A stretch of DNA of 64,000 bases from Pseudomonadota bacterium. Lineage in GTDB: Bacteria > Pseudomonadota > Gammaproteobacteria > Burkholderiales > Ferrovaceae. The translations under genes were made by a program, and so were the position numbers. The notes beneath the pieces are model-generated. The model was not told the origin of the DNA and searched no databases. It saw only the letters and a list, made by a program, of their open reading frames with translations. Below, piece by piece: positions 39,124-51,964 of the stretch; position 1 is the stretch's first letter; each line of letters begins with the position of its first letter. The stretch is from positions 62,001-126,000 of the forward strand of contig JAJZEH010000007.1 of assembly GCA_021805725.1 (NCBI GenBank), in the 5' to 3' direction.

Positions 39124-39891
39124 TTAAGGCTTCACCCCTGCAGCCACAGACTCATCGCCAACCCAGGCATATCCCTGCTTTTCCAGTTCATGAGCCAGTT
39201 CCGGCCCTCCCGAACGGACGATCCGCCCCTCCGCCAGGACATGCACGTAATCCGGCCTGATATAGTCGAGCAAGCGCTGGTAGTGAGTCACCAAAATCAT
39301 CGATCGGTCTGGCGCACGCAAGCTGTTGACGCCATTCGCCACGATCTTGAGTGCATCGATGTCCAACCCGGAGTCGGTTTCATCCAGAATGGCGAGCCGT
39401 GGTTCCAGCACCGCCATTTGCAGAATCTCGTTTCGCTTCTTCTCGCCCCCGGAAAACCCTTCGTTCACAGAGCGATACAGCATGGTTTCGTTCATTTCCA
39501 TCAGCTTCATCTTGTCTTTGACCAGCGCCAGGAAATCCATGGCATCGAGCTCCGGCAAACCGCGGTGTTTGCGCTGGGCGTTCAGTGCCGCCTTCAGCAG
39601 GTACACGTTGCCAACGCCCGGGATCTCAACGGGATATTGAAACGCCAGAAATACACCTTCCCGGGCACGCTCCTCCACATCAAGCGCGAGCAGGTCCTTG
39701 CCTTGATAGCTCACGGATCCGGAAGTGACCGTGGCGTTTTCACGCCCGGCCAGCACATTGGACAAGGTACTTTTTCCGGATCCGTTGGGGCCCATGATGG
39801 CGTGAATTTCGCCCGCCTTGACCTCGAGATTGATGCCTTTGAGGATGGGCTTGTCGCCAACCGATGCGTGAAGATCTTTGATGATGAGCAT
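39124..39891 (-). CDS. sufC: Fe-S assembly ATPase SufC
   Basis: This ABC-type ATPase drives conformational change of SufBCD. It shows Walker [10 protein letters not shown], the Q-loop in [12 protein letters not shown], signature FSGGEKKR and Walker [13 protein letters not shown]. It has 255 residues starting [10 protein letters not shown] after AGGAA. The longer open frame reaches into sufB and is rejected. It is 22 bp from sufB. Confidence 0.97.
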   Translation of the reverse strand: MLIIKDLHASVGDKPILKGINLEVKAGEIHAIMGPNGSGKSTLSNVLAGRENATVTSGSVSYQGKDLLALDVEERAREGVFLAFQYPVEIPGVGNVYLLKAALNAQRKHRGLPELDAMDFLALVKDKMKLMEMNETMLYRSVNEGFSGGEKKRNEILQMAVLEPRLAILDETDSGLDIDALKIVANGVNSLRAPDRSMILVTHYQRLLDYIRPDYVHVLAEGRIVRSGGPELAHELEKQGYAWVGDESVAAGVKP

Positions 39892-39913
39892 GATGAATTC
39901 CTGATATGTGACT

Positions 39914-41362
39914 CTAGCCGACACTGCCTTCCAGACTGACGCCCAGAAGCTTTTGGGCTTCCACGGCAAACTCCATGGGCAATTCCTTGAAAACTTCCTT
40001 GCAGAACCCGTTAACGATCATGGAAACGGCATCTTCTGCAGACAACCCGCGCTGGCGACAGAAAAAGAGCTGATCCTCGCCGATGCGTGAGGTGGAAGCC
40101 TCATGTTCCACCTTGGCCGATGCATTCTTGACCTCGATGTAGGGAAAGGTGTGTGCCGCACATTGATCCCCCAGCAGCAGGGAATCGCACTGGGTGTAGT
40201 TGCGGGCCCCGGTTGCGGCACGCGCAATGCGCACCAGACCCCGGTATGCCTGATGGCCGCGTCCTGCCGATATCCCTTTCGAAATGATGGTGCTGCGGGT
40301 GTTTTTGCCCATGTGGATCATCTTGGTACCAGTGTCCGCCTGCTGCCGGTGATTGGTCAGCGCAACGGAATAGAACTCTCCCACCGAATGGTCCCCCCGC
40401 AGGATCACGCTGGGATACTTCCAAGTTATGGCGGAGCCGGTTTCCACCTGGGTCCAGGAAATCTTGGAATGGGCACCACGGCAATCGCCGCGTTTGGTCA
40501 CGAAATTGTAGATGCCTCCGCGACCTTCCTTGTCTCCCGGGTACCAGTTTTGCACCGTAGAGTATTTGATCTGGGCGTTTTCCAGGGCAACAAGCTCCAC
40601 TACGGCAGCATGCAACTGGTTTTCATCGCGCATGGGAGCGGTACAGCCTTCCAGGTAACTGACATAGGCATCCCGATCCGCGATGATCAGGGTGCGCTCA
40701 AATTGCCCGGTATTTTTGGCATTGATGCGAAAGTAGGTGGACAGCTCCATGGGGCAACGCACTCCCGGTGGAATATAGACAAAGGAACCGTCGCTGAATA
40801 CGGCCGAATTGAGGGCCGCGTAAAAATTGTCCTGCACAGGGACCACGGTGCCCAGATATTGCCGCACCAGTTCGGGATGATGCTGCACCGCTTCGGAAAA
40901 CGAACAGAAGATAATGCCTTTTTCCGCAAGCTTGTCCTTGAAAGTCGTCGCCACGGATACGCTGTCGAAAACGGCATCCACGGCCACGCCCGCAAGAATC
41001 GCCCGTTCATGCAGCGGAATGCCCAGTTTCTCGTAGGTTTTGAGCAGTTCGGGATCCACTTCGTCCAGGCTCTTCGGTCCATCCTTCTGGGATTTTGGCG
41101 CCGAGTAGTAAATGATGTCCTGATAATTGATGGCAGGATGATGCACGCTGGCCCACTCCGGCGGCGTCATTTCCAGCCAGCGACGATACGCGGCAAGCCG
41201 CCATTCCAGCAGGAATTCAGGTTCATTCTTTTTGGCTGAAATCACCCGGACGGTTTCTTCCGACAGGCCGCGTGGTATGGCATCTGCCTCGACGGCCGTT
41301 TCAAACCCGTGCTGATATTCCTGGCTGATGATTTCTTCGAGTGTGGAAGTTGTGTTGGTCAT
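39914..41362 (-). CDS. sufB: Fe-S assembly scaffold SufB
   Basis: This is the main scaffold subunit on which the nascent cluster forms. The 482 residues include [41 protein letters not shown], the [27 protein letters not shown] block and C-terminal [17 protein letters not shown]. The start overlaps the regulator stop (ATGA), coupling it to the first gene of the operon. Confidence 0.98.
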   Translation of the reverse strand: MTNTTSTLEEIISQEYQHGFETAVEADAIPRGLSEETVRVISAKKNEPEFLLEWRLAAYRRWLEMTPPEWASVHHPAINYQDIIYYSAPKSQKDGPKSLDEVDPELLKTYEKLGIPLHERAILAGVAVDAVFDSVSVATTFKDKLAEKGIIFCSFSEAVQHHPELVRQYLGTVVPVQDNFYAALNSAVFSDGSFVYIPPGVRCPMELSTYFRINAKNTGQFERTLIIADRDAYVSYLEGCTAPMRDENQLHAAVVELVALENAQIKYSTVQNWYPGDKEGRGGIYNFVTKRGDCRGAHSKISWTQVETGSAITWKYPSVILRGDHSVGEFYSVALTNHRQQADTGTKMIHMGKNTRSTIISKGISAGRGHQAYRGLVRIARAATGARNYTQCDSLLLGDQCAAHTFPYIEVKNASAKVEHEASTSRIGEDQLFFCRQRGLSAEDAVSMIVNGFCKEVFKELPMEFAVEAQKLLGVSLEGSVG

Positions 41363-41817
41363 GATTGCACCATGGGTTGCACCGGGTGGCGCGTTATGTG
41401 GACGGGGTGGGTCGGAACGGTCAGCTCTGCCAGCGTCACGCTGGCCAGGGCGTCATGGACCGCCTTGCTGATCCGCTGCCAGTTGGTTTTGACGGAGCAG
41501 GAGGGTTGGCGCTGGCAATTTCCGGGTTGTTGGGCCGTACCGCAATCAGTCAGCCCGACCGGCCCTTCCAGTGCCCCGATAATGTCCGCCATGGTGATGT
41601 CCTCGGGCATCCGGGACAGCACATAGCCCCCCTTGATACCGCGGTGCGACTCCAATAGCCCGGCACGCGCCAGTGTTTTCAGTACCTTGTTGGCCGTAGG
41701 CAAGGTCACGCCCACTGCCTGCGCAATTTCATGGGCGGCATGCAGCATTTCCGGATCACGCGCCAAGTAGGTCATGATCAGGGTGCCGTAGTCGGTCATT
41801 TTGCCTATCCTGATCAT
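41359..41817 (-). CDS. Rrf2-family regulator of the suf operon
   Basis: This is a 152-residue winged-helix Rrf2 protein of the SUF-regulator group related to IscR. The recognition region [26 protein letters not shown] is intact. Three Cys (about residues 92, 101, 107; [11 protein letters not shown]...C) could bind an iron-sulfur cluster, allowing it to sense cluster status. It is the first gene of the suf operon, and an IscR-type site overlaps its promoter. The family start (MLRxxKxTDYG) favours the M at 41817. A start at MTDYG, six codons later, has a better ribosome site. Confidence 0.92.
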   Translation of the reverse strand: MIRIGKMTDYGTLIMTYLARDPEMLHAAHEIAQAVGVTLPTANKVLKTLARAGLLESHRGIKGGYVLSRMPEDITMADIIGALEGPVGLTDCGTAQQPGNCQRQPSCSVKTNWQRISKAVHDALASVTLAELTVPTHPVHITRHPVQPMVQS

Positions 41818-41868
41818 GGCGGGGGCGGGTCTCTATAAAAAATCATTGATTAGCCAATGGGTTACACA

Positions 41869-41908
41869 ATACAAGACTATTATAGTACTATTTTGCACCG
41901 ATTAGCAA
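41869..41908 (-). promoter_or_regulatory. suf promoter with overlapping IscR-type operator
   Basis: On the minus strand, TTGCTA (41903-41908), 18 bp, then a perfect TATAAT (41879-41884) forms a sigma-70 promoter. The plus-strand stretch 41875-41887, GACTATTATAGTA, fits the IscR type-1 core GACTRWWWYAGTC at 12 of 13 positions and is preceded by ATA. The operator covers the -10 box, so the bound regulator would block transcription. Confidence 0.65.
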
Positions 41909-41954
41909 CGCGGCCCAGCTGTTAGAATCAGGGCGCTCACCACACAGGATGACT

Positions 41955-43238
41955 ATGGTTCCCCATTTGACGACTGCACTGACAGGCCCCCTACAGGCAC
42001 TGGAACACCATATTCTGGATGCCATGCCCAGCATCGAGCATTGGTTTCGTCAACAATGGCAAGAGCATTCGGCTCCGTTCTATACCTCGGTGGATTTGCG
42101 CAACTCGGGATTTAAATTGGCCCCCGTAGACACCAACCTCTTTCCCGCAGGCTTCAACAATCTGCGTCCGGAGTTTGAACCGCTTTGCATCCAGGCCGCC
42201 ATGGCGGCCGTAGAAAAAATCTGTCCGGACACGCGGCAGTTTCTGTTGATCCCGGAAAACCATACCCGTAACCTGTTTTATTTGCAGAATGTGGCCTCCC
42301 TCAAGTCCATTTTGCAACGTGCGGGCTTTTCCGTTCGCATCGGCAGCCTGCTCCCTGAAATCACCGGACCCACACCAGTGACGCTCCCGTCCGGCGACAT
42401 CCTGACGCTGGAACCTGTTTCCCGCTCGGGCAACCGACTCACCCTGAAGGGGTTTGATCCCTGCGCCATTCTGCTCAATAACGACCTTTCCGGGGGCATT
42501 CCCGACCTTTTAAGAGGCCTGTCCCAGCCCATCGTTCCACCCTTGTATGCGGGCTGGAGCACACGACGCAAATCAAGGCATTTTGCCGCATACGACCGGG
42601 TCGCCGATGACTTTGCCCGGCTTGTGGGAATCGACCCCTGGTTGATCAATCCCTATTTCAGCCATTGTGGCCAGGTGGATTTTTCCGACAAACAGGGCCT
42701 GGACTGCCTTTCCTCACAAGTCGAAGTGCTGCTCGGAAAGATTCGGGAAAAATATGCTCAAAACGGAATTCAGGATGATCCGTTTCTGATCGTGAAGGCG
42801 GATGCGGGGACCTATGGCATGGGCATCATGACGGTGCAGAGCCCGGACGACCTGAAGGGCCTGAATCGCAAGCAACGCAACAAGATGTCCGTCATCAAGG
42901 AAGGACAGTCCGTGAGCGAGGTGTTGATTCAGGAAGGTGTGTACACCTACGAGTCGGTGGAGGGTGCCGTGGCAGAACCGGTGATCTACATGATCGATCA
43001 CTATGTGGTAGGAGGGTTTTATCGCGTGCACACGGAACGGGGGGTCAATGAAAACCTCAATGCCCCCGGAGCGCGCTTTGTCCCGCTAGCCTTCGAAACC
43101 AACGCCATTGTCCCGGACCAAACCCAGGACCCCGATGCCACTCCCAACCGCTTCTACACCTATGGTGTGGTGGCCCGGCTGGCCATGCTTGCTGCGTCCT
43201 TGGAGCTGGAAGACATGGCCGCGACGCTGGCCGAATGA
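41955..43238 (+). CDS. gshA: Glutamate-cysteine ligase (betaproteobacterial/Acidithiobacillus type)
   Basis: It makes gamma-glutamylcysteine, the first step of glutathione synthesis. About 427 residues match the distinct gshA family seen in Acidithiobacillus and betaproteobacteria, unlike E. coli GshA, with motifs such as YTSVDLRNSGFKLAPVDTNLFPAGFNN and VKADAGTYGMGIMTV. The ATG 41955 lies six bases after AGGA. The ATG at 41949 abuts it and is less likely. A -10-like TAGAAT sits at 41923. It is followed by gshB, and the suf promoter diverges 60 bp away. Confidence 0.95.
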   Translation: MVPHLTTALTGPLQALEHHILDAMPSIEHWFRQQWQEHSAPFYTSVDLRNSGFKLAPVDTNLFPAGFNNLRPEFEPLCIQAAMAAVEKICPDTRQFLLIPENHTRNLFYLQNVASLKSILQRAGFSVRIGSLLPEITGPTPVTLPSGDILTLEPVSRSGNRLTLKGFDPCAILLNNDLSGGIPDLLRGLSQPIVPPLYAGWSTRRKSRHFAAYDRVADDFARLVGIDPWLINPYFSHCGQVDFSDKQGLDCLSSQVEVLLGKIREKYAQNGIQDDPFLIVKADAGTYGMGIMTVQSPDDLKGLNRKQRNKMSVIKEGQSVSEVLIQEGVYTYESVEGAVAEPVIYMIDHYVVGGFYRVHTERGVNENLNAPGARFVPLAFETNAIVPDQTQDPDATPNRFYTYGVVARLAMLAASLELEDMAATLAE

Positions 43239-43246
43239 GGACTGCC

Positions 43247-45203
<1,957 letters not shown>

Positions 45204-47963
45204 CTACCCGCTGTTCCGCAAACCTGCCGAGACCCCGTTGATGGTGAGGTAGATGGCCCGTTTCACGGCCTCGTCCGAATGCCCCGCACGAAAACTGCGC
45301 AGCAAGTCCACTTGCAGGTGATTGAGCGGATCCAGGTAAGGGCTGCGCTCTCGAATGCTGCGCGCCAGCGTGGGGTTGGATTCAAGGAATTCCTTCTGTC
45401 CGGTGATGTTCCATAGGGCTTCCGTCGTCAGATGAAACTCCTTTTCGATTTCAGAAAAGACTTTCTGGCGCAGGTCGGCATCGTTGACGAGGCCGGCATA
45501 ACGACCGGCAATGCTCAAGTCCGTCTTGGCCAGGACCATGTCCATGTTGGACAACAGCGCCTGTAGAAAAGGCCAGGTCTGGTACATCTGCTGCAATTGG
45601 GACAAACCGTCTGCGTGTCGCGAACGATAAAACTCCACCGCCGTGCCAAAACCATACCACCCAGGAATGATCATGCGCGACTGACCCCAACTGAACACCC
45701 AGGGAATGGCACGCAGATCCTCAATGCGGTCCGATCTTTTGCGCGAAGCAGGACGGCTGCCGATGTTGAGTTCGGCAATCTCGCTGACTGGCGTGGCTTC
45801 CCTGAAGAACTTGTTGAAGCCAGGGGTTTCATAAACCAGTTCCTGGTAGCGCTGGAAGGAGTATCCGGAGAGTTCTTCCATGACCTCATAGAATTGCTCG
45901 CGCCCTTGCAGGTCCCTGTCACGATCGAGCAGCGTTGCCTCGATCGTGGCCGCGACCAGCGTTTCCAGGTTACGCCGCCCGATGCCAGGGTCGGAGTATT
46001 TGCTGGCGATGACTTCGCCCTGTTCGGTCAGACGGATCTGCGCGTTTACACTGCCTGCCGGTTGCGCCAGGATGCCGTAATAGCTTGGCCCGCCGCCGCG
46101 CCCGACAGAGCCGCCGCGACCGTGAAACAGCCGCATTTCAATGCCGTAGCCGGCAAAAACCTGGACCAGCGTCTTTTCGGCCTTGTACAGCTCCCAATTG
46201 GCTGTCAAAAACCCGCCGTCCTTGTTGCTGTCAGAGTAGCCCAGCATCACTTCCTGGTTATTCTGTCGACTGTTCAGCAGCTTCCGGTAAATGGGCAGCG
46301 CAAACAGGCGTTCCATGATGGCGCCACAACCGCGCAGGTCCCCGATGGTTTCGAACAAGGGAATGATGTTCATGGCCAGTTGTGGCGTCTCTCCCGTCCG
46401 GACCAGACCCACTTCCTTCATGAGCAGTGCCACTTCCAGCATGTCGCTGACACTATCCGTCTTGGAGATGATGTAGTTGGGCAGGGCCTCGGGGCCCAGG
46501 CGGAGGTGCAGTTCCGCAGCCATGTCAAAAACATCCAGCTCCTTTTGCACGGTCTCGCTGTAGTGCGCAAAGGGTGAGCGCAACGGACGCGGGTTGCCCA
46601 GTTCCCGCACCAGGAGCTCGATGCGCTGGTCTTCATCGAGCGATGTGTAATGAACACCGGTTCCGGCCTGGCTGAGCAGCTCAGCCACCGCTTTTTCATG
46701 GAATTCGGAATGTTGGCGCAGATCCAGGGGCGCCAGATGAAAGCCAAAAGACGATAAGGCCCGCCGCAGCAACCGCAGCCTCCCCCCCGCCAGCAGCCCC
46801 GAGCCATGCCTTTGCAAAGAGTCTTCCAGCACATCCAGATCGATGGCAAACTCTGCCACCGTCACATAAGGCGCAGGCTGGGCGCCCTGGGACTCCAGAC
46901 TCCCCTGCATCAACTGGGCCGCAGTGCGATCCAGCCTTGCATGAATGTGGGTGACGGCCCGCCGGTAGGGTTCCTCCAAACGGCTGTCTGAAGTTTCTGG
47001 GGATTGTTCTGCAAGACGCGCCAGTCCCTCGGTGACTGAAACGAGGCGCGAAGAAAGGGACAGTTCACCACGCAGCGATAACAGTTGCTGCAGATAAAAT
47101 TCCATGACCACGGTACTTTGCCGCTTCAATGCATGCTCTGTGATATCGGCAGTCACGAATGGATTGCCGTCGCGATCGCCCCCGATCCAGCTTCCCATCT
47201 GGACAAAGGACGGAATGTCCTGGGCCACTGAGGCGTAATCCGGGTCGCAAGCAAGGGCATCCTCGATCTGAGCGCACAGGCGCGGCACTTCCCTTAAAAA
47301 GGTGTAACGGTAGTAGGACAGGCCGTTTTCAATCTCGTCGTGAACCCGCAGCTTGAAGGTACGCAATTCATTGGTTTGCCAAAGCGTCAGGATGGCCCGT
47401 CGCAAGGAAGCCTCGTTTTCGGCCAGTTCTTCCGGCGTCATGGTAAGGCGCGTCCGTTCTCCCAGCCGATTGGAAATCATCAGGTGGCAGTCCAGCACGC
47501 TTTTGCGTTGTACTTCAGTGGGATGTGCCGTCAATACCGGCGAAACCAGGGCGCGCTCAAAAAAGTTTCTGAGGGTCTCCGCCTTTACCCCGGCCGCCTT
47601 GATTCGTTGCAGCGCCAGGGCCACGCTGCCCTCGCGCGGAGGCGCCCCCGCCTGTGAATAGACAATGCGGCGCCGGTTATGATGCAAATCCTCGGCGATG
47701 TTGCACAGGTGGGAAAAATAGCTGAAGGCCCGCACCACCGCGATCGTGTGCTCCGGACTCAAGCCATCCAGGCTATGTTCCAGCATAGAGCGGGCCGCCT
47801 TGCCCTCACCCCGACGATACCGAATGGCCGTCTGGCGAATGCCTTCGATCAGGTGAAAAATATCTTCGCCTTCCTGTTCTCGCAGGGTATCCCCGAGAAT
47901 TCTTCCCAGAAACCGGATGTCCTCGCGAAGGGGCAGATCCTTGTCTGCAGCCGATGCGTTCAT
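45204..47963 (-). CDS. ppc: Phosphoenolpyruvate carboxylase
   Basis: This anaplerotic enzyme forms oxaloacetate from PEP and bicarbonate. The 919-residue protein has the catalytic His block [25 protein letters not shown] and the glycine-rich [15 protein letters not shown], plus the C-terminal LRNSG end. The start MNASAADK has a G-rich sequence upstream. It is divergent from hemC (78-bp gap), and ddl follows. Confidence 0.98.
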   Translation of the reverse strand: MNASAADKDLPLREDIRFLGRILGDTLREQEGEDIFHLIEGIRQTAIRYRRGEGKAARSMLEHSLDGLSPEHTIAVVRAFSYFSHLCNIAEDLHHNRRRIVYSQAGAPPREGSVALALQRIKAAGVKAETLRNFFERALVSPVLTAHPTEVQRKSVLDCHLMISNRLGERTRLTMTPEELAENEASLRRAILTLWQTNELRTFKLRVHDEIENGLSYYRYTFLREVPRLCAQIEDALACDPDYASVAQDIPSFVQMGSWIGGDRDGNPFVTADITEHALKRQSTVVMEFYLQQLLSLRGELSLSSRLVSVTEGLARLAEQSPETSDSRLEEPYRRAVTHIHARLDRTAAQLMQGSLESQGAQPAPYVTVAEFAIDLDVLEDSLQRHGSGLLAGGRLRLLRRALSSFGFHLAPLDLRQHSEFHEKAVAELLSQAGTGVHYTSLDEDQRIELLVRELGNPRPLRSPFAHYSETVQKELDVFDMAAELHLRLGPEALPNYIISKTDSVSDMLEVALLMKEVGLVRTGETPQLAMNIIPLFETIGDLRGCGAIMERLFALPIYRKLLNSRQNNQEVMLGYSDSNKDGGFLTANWELYKAEKTLVQVFAGYGIEMRLFHGRGGSVGRGGGPSYYGILAQPAGSVNAQIRLTEQGEVIASKYSDPGIGRRNLETLVAATIEATLLDRDRDLQGREQFYEVMEELSGYSFQRYQELVYETPGFNKFFREATPVSEIAELNIGSRPASRKRSDRIEDLRAIPWVFSWGQSRMIIPGWYGFGTAVEFYRSRHADGLSQLQQMYQTWPFLQALLSNMDMVLAKTDLSIAGRYAGLVNDADLRQKVFSEIEKEFHLTTEALWNITGQKEFLESNPTLARSIRERSPYLDPLNHLQVDLLRSFRAGHSDEAVKRAIYLTINGVSAGLRNSG

Positions 47964-48041
47964 GCAACCCCCCAGCAAAGGGCATGCTTCATGCTAAACT
48001 CCTTGCCAACAGACGATCCGCGCCCAATCCACTCAAACACC

Positions 48042-48977
48042 ATGTCATCCGCTCCAAAAATCACGATTGCCACCCGAGAAAGTCGCCTGGCCTTGTGGCA
48101 AGCCGAACATGTCCGGGATCAACTTCTCGGATTATATCCGCATGCAGAGATAGCGTTGCTGGGAATGACCACCACCGGTGATCAAATTCTGGACAGAACG
48201 CTGGCCGCTGTGGGGGGCAAGGGGCTTTTCGTCAAGGAACTAGAGGTTGCCATGCTGGAAGGGCGTGCCGACATGGCCGTACACTCCATGAAGGATGTGC
48301 CCATGGAGTTGCCCCCCGAATTCACCTTGAGCGTCATGGGAGACCGCGAGGACCCACGGGACGCATTTATCTCCAACCACTACGCCAGCGCTGCCGAACT
48401 TCCTGCCGGCGCGATCGTGGGAACCTCCAGCTTGCGACGCGAATGTCAGTTGCGCGCCCGCTTCCCGCATCTTGTCATCCAGCCCCTGAGAGGCAATCTG
48501 GATACCCGTCTGCGCAAACTGGACGCTGGGGACTACCAGGCCATCATCCTGGCTGCGGCGGGTCTGCGCCGCCTGGGCCTGGGCCAGAGAATTCGCTCCC
48601 TGCTGGCGTTGGAAGACAGCATTCCCGCAGTGGGTCAGGGCGCCCTGGGCATCGAGTTCCGCACCACGCATCCCTTTCTGGATCAGTGGCTGGCGGCCCT
48701 GCGCAATCCACGCAGCGAGGCTTGCGTCTGGGCCGAGAGAACCGTGTCGCGGCGTTTGGCAGGCAGTTGTGACGTTCCCCTGGGGGCGCATGCGATGGCC
48801 GAAGGCAATCAACTGACCCTCACGGCCTTCGTCGGCAATCAGGAAGGCTCCCGAATCGTCCGGGCCACAGGTCGCGGAGATGCCACAGCACCCGAACAAT
48901 TGGGCGAAAGTATTGCAGAACAGTTGCTTACCCAGGGTGCCGCAGATATTCTGAAATCATGTCGAGGAGCTGCCTAG
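48042..48977 (+). CDS. hemC: Hydroxymethylbilane synthase (porphobilinogen deaminase)
   Basis: It polymerises four porphobilinogens into hydroxymethylbilane. The 311 residues carry [26 protein letters not shown] and [11 protein letters not shown]. The dipyrromethane-cofactor Cys is near residue 243 ([14 protein letters not shown]). The start MSSAPK is chosen over a frame extending into ppc. It is the first of the hemC-hemD-hemX-hemY operon. Confidence 0.97.
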   Translation: MSSAPKITIATRESRLALWQAEHVRDQLLGLYPHAEIALLGMTTTGDQILDRTLAAVGGKGLFVKELEVAMLEGRADMAVHSMKDVPMELPPEFTLSVMGDREDPRDAFISNHYASAAELPAGAIVGTSSLRRECQLRARFPHLVIQPLRGNLDTRLRKLDAGDYQAIILAAAGLRRLGLGQRIRSLLALEDSIPAVGQGALGIEFRTTHPFLDQWLAALRNPRSEACVWAERTVSRRLAGSCDVPLGAHAMAEGNQLTLTAFVGNQEGSRIVRATGRGDATAPEQLGESIAEQLLTQGAADILKSCRGAA

Positions 48978-48987
48978 GAGTTCCGGG

Positions 48988-49752
48988 GTGAACGCCTCCC
49001 CCGTGCCACGGTATTCAGGTGTGCTCATCACCCGGCCTTGGGAACAGGGAATTGAGATTTCCCGGCGCATCGCAGAAGCAGGGGGGCAAACCTGGGCCTT
49101 TCCCACCATCGAGATCAGGGCGCTGGCGCTGGATCCTAGGTGGGTACGAGGCCTCCTGGAAAATGCGGACTGGCTGATCTTCATTAGCGCCAACGCAGTC
49201 CAGCAGGGCTGGCCGCTGATACAACAGGTTCCTCTGCATTCGTGCCGCCTGGCCGCAGTAGGGCGCGCGACGGCACGGCGATTGGCGTCCGTCAGCCAAC
49301 TGCCCGTCCTGTTTCCAAGCGCAGGCGCGGACAGCGAGTCACTGCTGGCGCTGCCGGAACTGGCACAGATGGGCCAACAGAAAGTGGTCATCGTGCGCGG
49401 CCGGGGAGGGCGGGAATGGTTGAAACAGGCCCTCGAATCGAGGGGTGCCCAGGTGAATTACCTGGAATGCTATGAGCGCTGTTTACCCCAACCCGAACTG
49501 GCGACCCTGGATGAAGCCCTGGCTGGAAATGCCGTGATCAGCGTCCAGAGCGCCGAGGCGTTGCGTAATCTGTGGCGCCTCGCAGGAGATTCAAGGCAAG
49601 CTGTTATGCGGCAATTGGCCTTTTTGGTCCCGCATCCGCGCGTGGCGGATGCTGCCTTGAGCCTCGGTATCGTCGAGGTCCATGTGACTGGAGCGGGCGA
49701 TGACGCCCTCTTGGATTATTGGAAGAACCTGAAACATCGCCATCATGACTGA
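48988..49752 (+). CDS. hemD: Uroporphyrinogen-III synthase
   Basis: It inverts ring D and cyclises hydroxymethylbilane to uroporphyrinogen III. The two-lobed fold is poorly conserved, but VLITRPWEQG at the N-terminus and VHVTGAGDDALLDYW near the end fit the family, as does the position after hemC. The 254-residue protein begins at a GTG with AGGAG upstream. It overlaps hemX by 8 bp. Confidence 0.9.
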   Translation: MNASPVPRYSGVLITRPWEQGIEISRRIAEAGGQTWAFPTIEIRALALDPRWVRGLLENADWLIFISANAVQQGWPLIQQVPLHSCRLAAVGRATARRLASVSQLPVLFPSAGADSESLLALPELAQMGQQKVVIVRGRGGREWLKQALESRGAQVNYLECYERCLPQPELATLDEALAGNAVISVQSAEALRNLWRLAGDSRQAVMRQLAFLVPHPRVADAALSLGIVEVHVTGAGDDALLDYWKNLKHRHHD

Positions 49753-50779
49753 CTCGCAAGCTTCATCCCGTTGGCGCTGGACCGCCGTCCTGGACCACCT
49801 CGGCCCTCGCGGTGCCGGCATTTTGGCGCTGCTGGCGCTGCTGTTGCTGGGTGCCCAGTGGCTGGAATCACGTTCTGAAATTGCCGGCCTGCGCAAGGAT
49901 TTGAGCCAACGCCTGCGCGATGCAGACAGTGTGGTCAAGCAAAATCAAACCGCCTCCCAGCAAGCTGCTGAGGGCACTCGGGAGGCCGAATCACGGCTAT
50001 CGGCGCTGGAAACCCGATTTGCGGAGACACAAAATCAGCAGGTGGAACTCGAAGCGCTTTACCAGGAGCTGTCACGCAACCGGGATGACTGGATCCTTGC
50101 CGAAGTTGAACAACTGGTGGTGATTGCCAACCAGCAGTTGCAGTTGACGGGCAATGTCCAGTCCGCACTGTCTGCATTGCAGGCTGCGGACTTGCGTCTG
50201 CAGAAAATCAACAAGCCTACCCTGGTCAACCTGCGCAAAGTGCTCAATCAGGACATCGATCGCTTGAGGGCCCTGCCTTATGTGGACACCACGGGCATCA
50301 GCATTCGCCTGGACGATGTGGCTGCGATCGTGGATTCCCTTCCGCTGGCTTCGGATACCCGCCCCAACCACGAGCCAGCGACGTCGGGCAATGCGCACGA
50401 CACCTTTCTGTCGCGCATGACCCACGAATTGACCCTGGAGCTGTCCAGGGCCGTGCAGATCCGGCGCATGGACACCCCCGAACTTCCATTACTGAGTCCG
50501 GACCAGGCTTTCTTTCTGCGCGAAAACCTCAAACTGCGCTTGATGTCCGCCCGGTTGGGCGCCCTGTCGCGTAACGAGACCAGTTACAAGGCGGACCTTC
50601 GGGCCTCCATCGCCTGGATGAACCGTTATTTCGACCGCAGCGCAAAGCCCGTCCAGGTCGCGCTTGAAACGTTGCATCAATTAAGCGATACGCCCGTCAA
50701 CATTGCCCTGCCCGACGTGAATGCCACTCTGAGCGCAGTTCGGGGCGCCAGGGCGCCGCGCGAGGTTATCAGACGATGA
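49745..50779 (+). CDS. hemX: HemX family membrane protein
   Basis: This 344-residue protein has one N-terminal membrane helix (GAGILALLALLLLGAQWL), then a long coiled-coil periplasmic or cytosolic region. It matches HemX, once thought to be a methyltransferase, whose real role beside heme synthesis is unclear. It lacks the SAM-binding motifs of true uroporphyrinogen methyltransferases. It overlaps hemD and hemY (ATGA). Confidence 0.85.
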   Translation: MTDSQASSRWRWTAVLDHLGPRGAGILALLALLLLGAQWLESRSEIAGLRKDLSQRLRDADSVVKQNQTASQQAAEGTREAESRLSALETRFAETQNQQVELEALYQELSRNRDDWILAEVEQLVVIANQQLQLTGNVQSALSALQAADLRLQKINKPTLVNLRKVLNQDIDRLRALPYVDTTGISIRLDDVAAIVDSLPLASDTRPNHEPATSGNAHDTFLSRMTHELTLELSRAVQIRRMDTPELPLLSPDQAFFLRENLKLRLMSARLGALSRNETSYKADLRASIAWMNRYFDRSAKPVQVALETLHQLSDTPVNIALPDVNATLSAVRGARAPREVIRR

Positions 50780-51954
50780 GAAGCCTGTTCTGGTTCATCA
50801 CCCTGTTTGCCGTGGCTACCGCCGTTGCCCTCGCCGTCAGCCTCAACACGGGCTATGTGCTGATCGTGATTGCACCCTGGCGCGTTGAAGTGTCGCTGGC
50901 CGTATTTGTCATCAGCGTCGTTCTGGGCTGCCTTGGTCTCTATGCGCTCTCGCGCCTGGTCATCACAACCTTGAGCCTGCCCAATCGCGTGCAGGCCTAT
51001 CGGCTGCGCCGTTCCCGCAACCGCGCCAGAAGTGCGCTCTACCAAGGTCTGACAGCCTACTTTGAAGGAAATTTCAGGAGGGCCGAGCGTCAGGCAGAGC
51101 TTGCCCTGGAAGCCGAGGAATCCCCCGCCCTAAGCGCCGTGGTTGCCGCACGCGCCGCCCATGAGCAACGCCATTACGAAGCGCGCGATCGCTACCTGGA
51201 CAAGGCCGCAGGGCTGGGTCCAGAGGCGCGTTTGATGCACCTCACCACCCGTGCCGACCTCCTGCTGGATGAACGGCGCTTTACCGAAGCGCTCGATCTG
51301 TTGCGTGAAGCCCATCGGGCTGCTCCCAAACAGGTTCGCGCTCATCAACTGCTCCTCAAGGCCCAGGTGGCCACAGGCTCATGGAAAGCCGTCCTGGATA
51401 CGGTAGACCTGCTGGAACACCTCTCCGGGATTGATACCGTCCAGGCCGAACGGGTGCGGCGCAATGCCTGGCAGCAGCTCCTGCGTCACAATGCACACCA
51501 TGGCGAAGATCTGCTGGCACTATGGCGCAGCATTCCTTCGGCAGTTCGCTCCGACAATGTTCTGGCCCACACCGCAGCCGGTTACCTGATCGACCTTGGA
51601 CTGCACAGGGAGGCTCAAGCCATCATCGAGCGCAACCTCGAAAAAGAATGGGACTCCTCCCTCGTTGCCCTGTACGGCGAATGCGTTGGCGAGTCCACGC
51701 TGAGCCAGATCGAAAAGGCCGAGCGTTGGCTGCGCGATCACCCCGAAAATGCGGTCTTGCTGTTGACGCTGGCCAAGCTCTGCATCAGGCAATCCCTCTG
51801 GGGCAAGGCACAAAGCTACCTGGATGCCAGCCTGTTCATTGAACATTCGCGCGAGGGACAACATCTCAAGGCAAGACTGATGGAAAAAATCGGGCCGGGG
51901 AGACAAACGCCTCGTAACAATCCTGATCTCGATCCCGAATACGGCGCGGCCTGA
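50776..51954 (+). CDS. hemY: HemY family TPR membrane protein
   Basis: This 392-residue protein has two N-terminal membrane helices (about residues 1-25 and 38-62) and a C-terminal helical region of TPR-like repeats. It fits the proteobacterial HemY N-terminal family, a scaffold protein of the heme operon, and should not be confused with protoporphyrinogen oxidase HemY of Bacillus. It is the last gene of the operon and ends 10 bp from a convergent gene. Confidence 0.88.
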   Translation: MRSLFWFITLFAVATAVALAVSLNTGYVLIVIAPWRVEVSLAVFVISVVLGCLGLYALSRLVITTLSLPNRVQAYRLRRSRNRARSALYQGLTAYFEGNFRRAERQAELALEAEESPALSAVVAARAAHEQRHYEARDRYLDKAAGLGPEARLMHLTTRADLLLDERRFTEALDLLREAHRAAPKQVRAHQLLLKAQVATGSWKAVLDTVDLLEHLSGIDTVQAERVRRNAWQQLLRHNAHHGEDLLALWRSIPSAVRSDNVLAHTAAGYLIDLGLHREAQAIIERNLEKEWDSSLVALYGECVGESTLSQIEKAERWLRDHPENAVLLLTLAKLCIRQSLWGKAQSYLDASLFIEHSREGQHLKARLMEKIGPGRQTPRNNPDLDPEYGAA

Positions 51955-51964
51955 TCGGACGGAA

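Noticed and set aside
40103..41239. 378-residue frame opposite sufB
   Set aside because: It is antisense to a highly conserved gene and has no start signal or domain.
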